64,000 nucleotides of DNA from Armatimonadota bacterium (lineage in GTDB: Bacteria; Armatimonadota; Zipacnadia; Zipacnadales; UBA11051). Shown piece after piece: positions 59,439-64,000 of this stretch (positions within the stretch are counted from its first letter, which is position 1; the number at the start of each line of letters is the position of its first letter). Location: assembly GCA_013178155.1 (NCBI GenBank), contig JABLXH010000010.1:148250-212249 (forward strand), written 5' to 3'. A program made the translations under genes and the position numbers. The notes beneath the pieces were generated by a model. The model was not told the origin of the DNA and did no database searches. It saw nothing but the letters and a program-made list of their open reading frames with translations.

Positions 59439-59514
59439 TGGCTGGGGCGGAAGGATTCGAACCTTCGAAATGCGGGATCCAAAGTCCCGTGCCTTACCGC
59501 TTGGCCACGCCCCA
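59439..59514 (-). tRNA. tRNA-Gln (anticodon TTG)
   Basis: The cloverleaf is complete: acceptor TGGGGCG (59508-59514) pairs with 59443-59449, anticodon stem CGGGA/TCCCG encloses CTTTGGA (anticodon TTG), and the T loop is TTCGAAT. CCA is encoded. It lies between the nucleotidyltransferase gene and prs on the same strand, probably in one transcript. Confidence 0.95.
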
Positions 59515-59534
59515 GCCCAAGGGTTCGCCGAACT

Positions 59535-60335
59535 TCAGGAGCCGTCACCATTGGCCCGTGCAAAGGCCCGGCGTGCCGATTCAAGGTCGCTCGGCGTGTC
59601 CACATCGAAGCCGCATTCCGGATACGGCAAGTGCACCGCCCGGCATCGGCAGTTGAGCAACTCCTCACTACGCCGCACGATATCCGCCACCGAAAGGCTG
59701 CCGAAGGCCAGGCGCGCCAGGAAATCCCATCCCAGGAGTCGGGCCATCGCCAGCTTGCTCTTGCGGGCCGCGAAGGCCTCCATCAACGTCCCGCCGCAGT
59801 TCTCCACGAAATGGCGCGACACCGCCGACAGGCCAGCCGCGGTGTAGGAGCCCTCCCGCAGGCGAACAGCAGTGCGGTGCGCATCCGGGTAGGCTTTCCG
59901 CACCAGGGCGATGTCCACCATCGCATACACGACATCCATCTCGGGCGAGGCCAGGACCTGACTGGCGAACTCGGTGACCACCACCGGCGTCAGGAGCGGC
60001 ATGTCGCAGGTCACCAGCAGGACCCGGCTGGCCTCCGGCATGGCCTCAAAGCCCCGCTCGATACCTTCGATGAAGCTGCCGCCATTGGCCTCGACCAGCT
60101 CCACCTGGCCTCGCAGCGCCTGCGCCACCGGCCCGTCCCTGAGACAGGCGATGACCGAGTGCCTGACCTGGGGACAGGCGTCCACGGCCTGCTTCACTCG
60201 CAAAACCATGGGCTCGCCCCCGATGTCCAGCAACGCCTTATGGGCGGCACCCAGCCGCTGAGCGAGTTTGTCCGCCAGGCCGTTGGCCAGTATAAGGGCA
60301 CCCAGGCCGTCCGTCGGCTCGGGGTTGGCACTCAT
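59535..60335 (-). CDS. MobA/IspD-like nucleotidyltransferase with degenerate nucleotide loop
   Basis: This 266-residue GT-A fold protein begins with GALILANGLADKLAQRLGAAHKALLDIGG. The usual L-A-A-G-x-G-x-R-M loop is altered to LANGLADKLAQRL, while the following K-x-L-x-x-I-G-G and metal Asp in LLVTCDMPLLTP are kept. The C-terminal FDVDTPSDLESAR is typical of MobA-like proteins. Its ATG overlaps the ispE stop (ATGA), suggesting a link with isoprenoid synthesis, though it is not a standard IspD (the GGx-ERQxSV segment is absent). The substrate cannot be assigned. Confidence 0.8.
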   Translation of the reverse strand: MSANPEPTDGLGALILANGLADKLAQRLGAAHKALLDIGGEPMVLRVKQAVDACPQVRHSVIACLRDGPVAQALRGQVELVEANGGSFIEGIERGFEAMPEASRVLLVTCDMPLLTPVVVTEFASQVLASPEMDVVYAMVDIALVRKAYPDAHRTAVRLREGSYTAAGLSAVSRHFVENCGGTLMEAFAARKSKLAMARLLGWDFLARLAFGSLSVADIVRRSEELLNCRCRAVHLPYPECGFDVDTPSDLESARRAFARANGDGS

Positions 60336-61213
60336 GTTGCCTCGGCCACCTCAACTCCCCCCGAGATGGTCACCGCCGCTGTAGCCCAAAGCCCAGCCTG
60401 CCGCAGCTCCAACGCGGCCCGCTGCGCCGAAGCCGCACCCGGAAACACGCCAAAAACAGCCGCTCCACTGCCTGAAAGCAGAGCCGCCTGGGACCCCGCC
60501 CGCAAGAGCCCGTGCTTTGCCTGGGCAATCTGCGGGCACAACTTCAGCACGGGTCGCTCAAACACATTATACATGCCCTCGGCAAGCTCCCGCAAGCCAC
60601 ACCCTGTCTCCAGTGCCCGCACCAGAGCCGTCGTGTGTGCTCCCGCGGTAAAGTCCTCCGGCCGCAATGCCGCATAGGCCTCCCGCGTGCTCAGATGCTG
60701 TTGCGGCCAGGCGACCACCAGCCATGTAGGCGGCAGAGACGGCAGGGCACTGAGTACTTCGCCCCGCCCCTGGCCCAACATCGTGCCTCCGTGCCGGAAG
60801 AAAGCCACATCGCTGCCCAGGGCCGAAGCCAGTTGCCGCAAAGCCTCGTCTCCGACCGGGCCAAACCAGCGGTCCAGCGCAACCAAAACGCCCGCAGCGT
60901 CACTGCTGCCTCCCCCCAGTCCCGCTCCGACCGGGATGCGCTTGTGCAGCCGCAACACGAGGTCGTCTGGCACTGGACGAAGCTCACGGAAAGCGGCCAG
61001 GGCCTGCAGACACAGGTTGTCGGCCACCGGCGTGGCAAACCCGCTGACTACCAGTGGGTCAGCCGCCCTGTCCCGCACCAGCACCAGTTCGTCGGCCAGG
61101 CTGATGGCCTGAAAGACCGTCCGCAACTCGTGGTATCCGTCGGGCCGGCGCCCCAGCACCTCCAGCGTGAGGTTCACCTTCGCCGGGCATCTCACCGCCA
61201 GTGACACGGTCAT
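60332..61213 (-). CDS. ispE: 4-diphosphocytidyl-2-C-methyl-D-erythritol kinase
   Basis: This 293-residue GHMP kinase of the MEP isoprenoid pathway has PAKVNLTLEVLGRRPDGYHEL at the N-terminus (substrate Lys and His), the ATP loop PVGAGLGGGSSDAA and SGSGAAVFGVF near the C-terminus. It overlaps rsmA upstream and the nucleotidyltransferase downstream by 4 nt each, so the three genes form a translationally coupled unit. It supplies precursors used by the polyprenyl synthase encoded at 21353. Confidence 0.95.
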   Translation of the reverse strand: MTVSLAVRCPAKVNLTLEVLGRRPDGYHELRTVFQAISLADELVLVRDRAADPLVVSGFATPVADNLCLQALAAFRELRPVPDDLVLRLHKRIPVGAGLGGGSSDAAGVLVALDRWFGPVGDEALRQLASALGSDVAFFRHGGTMLGQGRGEVLSALPSLPPTWLVVAWPQQHLSTREAYAALRPEDFTAGAHTTALVRALETGCGLRELAEGMYNVFERPVLKLCPQIAQAKHGLLRAGSQAALLSGSGAAVFGVFPGAASAQRAALELRQAGLWATAAVTISGGVEVAEAT

Positions 61214-62154
61214 GGTCCGGTCTGTCCCAGCCTTTGGAGTTCCCGGCCCAGGGCGGCAAACTCGTCCATGGTCAGCGTCTCTGCCCGGCGCTGGCCATCA
61301 ATCCCGGCCGCGAGCAAGGCATGGGTAACGCCGTCGCGATCAGCGGGCAGCAACGGTGACCCGGCCAACGCGGAGCGCACTGCCTTGCGCCGCTGGTTGA
61401 AGGCCGCGCGCACCACCTGCTGGAAAGTGCTGGCGTCAGGGTCAGCAAAGGGCGGCGTGGGCCGCTTGACCAGGCGCAGCGCCGTGGACGACACCTCTGG
61501 TTCGGGCAGGAAGTCACCTGGGGGAAGCTCGCAGACAGTCTCGGCCCTCTCCACGTAGTACTGGCAGAAGAGAGTGAGCGGGCCGTAAGTCTTGCCTCCC
61601 GGCCGAGCCACCAGGCGCTGGGCGACCTCGCGTTGCATGGTCACCACCAGCGCCCGGCACAAGGGCGTCAGGAACAGCTTCTCCAGCAGCGGCGTCGTGA
61701 TCTGGTAGGGTAAGTTACCCGCAGCGACGAAGGGCCGCCCGACGGCCACGTCTTCCAGATCCGCCTCCAGGAAGTCCGCGAAACGAAGCTCGACGTTGTC
61801 AAAGGGCGAAAGCAGCTCCGTCAGTGGCGCTTGCAGGCGGCGGTCAATCTCGAAGGCTACCACCCGGTTACCATGGGTGGCCAGCGCCACCGTCAACGCT
61901 CCGAGGCCCGCGCCGATCTCAATGATCGGTCCGCCTGCCGCTGATTCGACGGCCGCATTGGCGATGCGCTCAACCTTGGCTGCGTTGAGCAGGAAGTTCT
62001 GTCCCAGGGACTTGCGCGGTCGGAGTCCGTGTCGCTGTAGCAGATCTCTGGTGCGCCCGGCCAGTGACCGCCAAGCGGAAGGCACAAGGCCCCGGCGCGC
62101 TTGGTCCGCCGAGGCGGAGGCCCGGGCCTGGTGAAGGTCCTTCGCTGGTGACAT
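61210..62154 (-). CDS. rsmA: 16S rRNA (adenine1518-N6/adenine1519-N6)-dimethyltransferase
   Basis: This 314-residue SAM-dependent enzyme dimethylates two adenines in helix 45 of 16S rRNA. Motifs are RPRKSLGQNFLLN, EIGAGLGALTVALA (SAM), the acidic AFEIDRRL and catalytic AAGNLPYQITTPLL. About 40 residues precede the usual family start, so the real start may lie downstream of ATG 62154; no strong ribosome site decides it. It heads the rsmA-ispE-nucleotidyltransferase unit. Confidence 0.94.
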   Translation of the reverse strand: MSPAKDLHQARASASADQARRGLVPSAWRSLAGRTRDLLQRHGLRPRKSLGQNFLLNAAKVERIANAAVESAAGGPIIEIGAGLGALTVALATHGNRVVAFEIDRRLQAPLTELLSPFDNVELRFADFLEADLEDVAVGRPFVAAGNLPYQITTPLLEKLFLTPLCRALVVTMQREVAQRLVARPGGKTYGPLTLFCQYYVERAETVCELPPGDFLPEPEVSSTALRLVKRPTPPFADPDASTFQQVVRAAFNQRRKAVRSALAGSPLLPADRDGVTHALLAAGIDGQRRAETLTMDEFAALGRELQRLGQTGP

Positions 62155-62200
62155 GGGAATGAACCGCTACGGCGCCGAGTGTACCCCAAGGGCGAAGACC

Positions 62201-62228
62201 TTGTCAAGCTGAGGCGCTTCTGTATGCT
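62201..62228 (+). promoter_or_regulatory. Candidate promoter for the GNAT/membrane-protein pair
   Basis: TTGTCA (62201-62206) and TATGCT (62223-62228) are spaced by 16 bp and would start transcription near 62235. That favours the GNAT start at 62260 over upstream in-frame starts. Confidence 0.5.
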
Positions 62229-62259
62229 GTTCTGGCTGCGGCAAGGACGTGCCCCAACG

Positions 62260-62838
62260 ATGGCTCTGGACGATAACCTCCCCGAGATCTCTACCCGACT
62301 GGCCCGCGAGGACGATCTGCCGGTCCTGGCGGTCTTCGAACGTGAGTTGGCCCGTCTGGCTTTCCCCCAGGACCCGATCACTGACCTCGCCTACCATGAG
62401 GCGAAGCTGCGCCGTGCCCTGCGCGCCGAGCCGCAGGGCCTGGTAGTCCTGACGACGGACGATGACCACGACATCGTTGGCTGGCTGTGGGTAACAACGA
62501 AGAGGACCCTGGCCACCGGAGAGCACTATGGCGTGCTGCGCAGTCTGTATGTACGCCACGACCTCCGGCGTCAGGGCCTGGCAACCGCCCTTGGTCGCTA
62601 CGGACTGCGTTACCTGCGCGCCCAGGGGGTACGCCGGGTCGTGGCCAAGATCCACATAGACAACGAGGCGGCGCAGCGGACCCTGGAGCGCCTCGGCTTT
62701 GAGGCTTTACACCTGACCTGCGAATGGCGAGGCGGGGAGGACGACCCACCGATGACGCGGAACCGGACAGACAGCGGAGGTGGCATCGCAAGGTCGCAAG
62801 GAGGGACAGCGGTTGACGGAGCTTGGCTGGAAAAGTGA
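62260..62838 (+). CDS. GNAT family N-acetyltransferase
   Basis: This 192-residue acetyltransferase has a complete GNAT core. LRSLYVRHDLRRQGLATALGRY gives the acetyl-CoA loop, and KIHIDNEAAQRTLERLGFEAL the beta5-alpha4 segment. ATG 62260 is placed downstream of a likely promoter; ATG 62224 is an alternative. The C-terminal 30 residues after LTCEWRGGEDD are non-conserved and overlap the next gene by 26 nt. Substrate unknown; a RimI-like or small-molecule role is possible. Confidence 0.85.
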   Translation: MALDDNLPEISTRLAREDDLPVLAVFERELARLAFPQDPITDLAYHEAKLRRALRAEPQGLVVLTTDDDHDIVGWLWVTTKRTLATGEHYGVLRSLYVRHDLRRQGLATALGRYGLRYLRAQGVRRVVAKIHIDNEAAQRTLERLGFEALHLTCEWRGGEDDPPMTRNRTDSGGGIARSQGGTAVDGAWLEK

Positions 62839-63145
62839 GGAACAGCACGTCCTGGATCTTCCCGAAGATCGCAAAGCCAGGTACCACCGTCTCAGCGGCT
62901 GTCTGGCCGTGTGGAGCGTTCTGTCCTTTGGCTTGCCGGTGGCGGTGGTGGCCACGCTCTTCGTGCTCGAGAAGGCCAAGATGATTGAGCGATTGCCTCT
63001 GCCGCTGAGAATCCACCTGGGGTGGCAAGTGTTGGTAGGTGTGGCGGTGGGAGCCCTGGTCCTGTGTGTGGGCGGGGCGATGCTCATCCGGGCCAAGATG
63101 AAGCGGGTCGTCACCGACTACCTGGATAGCCGCGAATGGTCGTGA
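62813..63145 (+). CDS. Small membrane protein with two transmembrane helices
   Basis: This 110-residue protein has a charged N-terminus (HVLDLPEDRKARYHRL), helix one at about 32-54 and helix two at about 68-92, then a basic C-terminus (IRAKMKRVVTDYLDSREWS core AKMKRVV). TTG 62813 is preferred as start because GGAGGG lies 7 nt upstream; the frame is open to 62780. It overlaps the GNAT gene and was probably co-transcribed with it. Function unknown. Confidence 0.65.
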   Translation: MTELGWKSEEQHVLDLPEDRKARYHRLSGCLAVWSVLSFGLPVAVVATLFVLEKAKMIERLPLPLRIHLGWQVLVGVAVGALVLCVGGAMLIRAKMKRVVTDYLDSREWS

Positions 63146-63169
63146 GCAGAGGTCAGAGCGCAAAAGCGG

Positions 63170-63198
63170 TTGACAGGCATCCGTGCCTCTTGTAAACT
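63170..63198 (+). promoter_or_regulatory. Sigma70-type promoter for the tRNA operon
   Basis: A consensus TTGACA (63170-63175) and TAAACT (63193-63198) are separated by exactly 17 bp. They sit about 100 nt upstream of tRNA-Lys in an otherwise gene-free gap. Confidence 0.85.
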
Positions 63199-63303
63199 TC
63201 GATTCCACACGCTGCTCCCGAATGGCCAAGGGGCGGCGTGATTGGCCTTCCGGCACGGGCAGGCAGGTCTGCCGGGCTCGCCAGCCTGGACATGTCGGTC
63301 GAG

Positions 63304-63379
63304 GAGCCGTTAGCTCAGCTGGTAGAGCACCGGACTTTTAATCCGAGGGTCGGGGGTTCGAATCCCTCACGGCTCACCA
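63304..63379 (+). tRNA. tRNA-Lys (anticodon TTT)
   Basis: Acceptor GAGCCGT pairs with ACGGCTC, the anticodon loop is CTTTTAA (anticodon TTT), the T loop TTCGAAT, and CCA is encoded. First gene of a four-tRNA operon. Confidence 0.96.
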
Positions 63380-63388
63380 AGCGCCTTA

Positions 63389-63463
63389 GGCCCCATGGTC
63401 TAGTGGTTAGGACACGGCCCTTTCAAGGCTGAGGTAGGGGTTCGATTCCCCTTGGGGCTACCA
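63389..63463 (+). tRNA. tRNA-Glu (anticodon TTC)
   Basis: Acceptor GGCCCCA pairs with TGGGGCT (first pair G-U), the anticodon loop is CTTTCAA (anticodon TTC), the T loop TTCGATT, and CCA is encoded. It lies 9 nt after tRNA-Lys. Confidence 0.95.
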
Positions 63464-63508
63464 TATTGGGATCGGAGGCTGGCGACGGCCAGTCTGTCAG
63501 GGAGGTCC

Positions 63509-63585
63509 GGGCGGGTAGCTCAGTTGGTCAGAGCGCATGCTTTACACGCATGATGTCGCAGGTTCGAGTCCTGCTCCGCCCACCA
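63509..63585 (+). tRNA. tRNA-Val (anticodon TAC)
   Basis: Acceptor GGGCGGG pairs with TCCGCCC, the anticodon stem CATGC/GCATG encloses TTTACAC (anticodon TAC), the T loop is TTCGAGT, and CCA is encoded. Third gene of the operon. Confidence 0.95.
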
Positions 63586-63604
63586 ACCAGCTGCAACCGA
63601 AAAT

Positions 63605-63680
<76 letters not shown>

Positions 63681-63690
63681 GATTTCGTTC

Positions 63691-63733
63691 AGGCTCTCAG
63701 ACTGCCGCTTACGGCGCTGAGAGCCTTTCTCTT
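63691..63733 (+). terminator. Rho-independent terminator of the tRNA operon
   Basis: A 10-bp stem (63691-63700 with 63717-63726) has a 16-nt loop that can fold further (GCCG/CGGC) and is followed by TTCTCTT. Confidence 0.88.
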
Positions 63734-63825
63734 GGTCCCCTGCGAGCAGAGACGGGACTGCACTGAACCGACGCCTCGGCTCTCGTCTCCGCCCCGAGCC
63801 TGCCTTTCGCTCCCCGCGCTGCCCT

Positions 63826-64000
63826 TCAGTCGTGCAGCTCCACAGGTTGACTCAGACTGGACACGACCGCGCCCTTGCTGTCCACGAGCAGATAGACGAC
63901 GGTGTAGCGGCCAGCGGGGAGCACCTTGCCCTGGGCGTCAGCTCCGTTCCAGGCCACCGGTTCGGTAACGTCGGCCAGCATGCTCCAGGTCCGCACCAGT
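63826..64000 (-). CDS. C-terminus of a protein ending in a FlgD-like Ig domain (partial)
   Basis: The frame enters from the right edge and ends at TGA 63826, leaving 58 residues. The visible part, with VAWNGADAQGKVLPAGRYTV and a final YLLVDSKGAVVSS strand pair, is the end of a FlgD-like Ig module. It is similar in type to the C-terminus of the beta-helix protein at 12351-14375. The rest of the protein is outside the window; it is probably secreted. Confidence 0.7.
   Translation of the reverse strand, partial: LVRTWSMLADVTEPVAWNGADAQGKVLPAGRYTVVYLLVDSKGAVVSSLSQPVELHD

Overview
The window is GC-rich, densely coded bacterial chromosome with no phage, plasmid, insertion-sequence or CRISPR signature. 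It most likely comes from an Armatimonadota (or closely related uncultured) bacterium. The best clue is the type IV pilin-like protein at 54893-55609, which has the [10 protein letters not shown] head, an [20 protein letters not shown] helix and the H-x9-DG tail motif typical of that phylum. Many secreted beta-helix, sialidase, CBM-like and FlgD-like-Ig proteins support this. The assignment is inference from family resemblance; no rRNA is present.

Layout. (1) 1-20.5 kb is an accessory, catabolic-looking region. It holds dihydroxyacetone-kinase subunits DhaL and DhaK, a 2-oxo-acid dehydrogenase E1-beta, two GNAT acetyltransferases, an exported metallothionein-like protein, a SIS-domain sugar-phosphate protein, a trimethylamine-methyltransferase (MttB) family enzyme, a cellulase-like hydrolase, a small Cys-rich protein, a beta-helix protein and a Gfo/Idh/MocA dehydrogenase. 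It ends with an E1-alpha whose stop codon overlaps the start of a glycyl radical enzyme, then an Asp-box sialidase. (2) 20.5-34.2 kb is a minus-strand respiratory operon, nuoA-B-C-D-H-I-J-K-L-M-N, followed by rex (NADH/NAD+ sensor) and a polyprenyl diphosphate synthase that could make the quinone tail. The NADH-oxidising module nuoE/F/G is absent here. nuoB is broken by an apparent one-base deletion, and a Gly-Met-Pro repeat lipoprotein just beyond the operon has an apparent one-base insertion. (3) 34.5-46.4 kb is mixed: a UroD-fold protein, a short M81 peptidase, MurB, a PRC-barrel/LEA-like protein, GalU, a lone tRNA-Thr unit with its own promoter and terminator, two tiny zinc-ribbon-like proteins, an OPT-like membrane protein, an orphan receiver domain, and a DUF1854/ABC exporter pair. 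(4) 46.5-57 kb is a run of secreted proteins: GH-A hydrolase, SGNH esterase, TolB-like propeller lipoprotein, CBM-like protein, metallophosphatase-PQQ propeller fusion, pilin-like protein and purple-acid-phosphatase-like enzyme. (5) 57-64 kb is housekeeping: pth, rplY, prs, tRNA-Gln, a MobA/IspD-like nucleotidyltransferase, ispE and rsmA on the minus strand, then a plus-strand GNAT/membrane-protein pair and a Lys-Glu-Val-Phe tRNA operon with a clear sigma70-type promoter and terminator.

How it fits together. The nuo-rex-prenyl synthase block is a coherent respiratory unit in which Rex could couple complex I and quinone supply to redox state. The first 20 kb probably serves breakdown of plant- or biofilm-derived carbohydrates and quaternary amines, but no single established pathway explains all its members. 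The strongest candidates for something undescribed are the E1-alpha/glycyl-radical-enzyme coupled pair, the exported metallothionein-like protein, the PRC-barrel/LEA-like fusion, and a set of palindromic intergenic elements, two sites of which lie inside the nuo operon.
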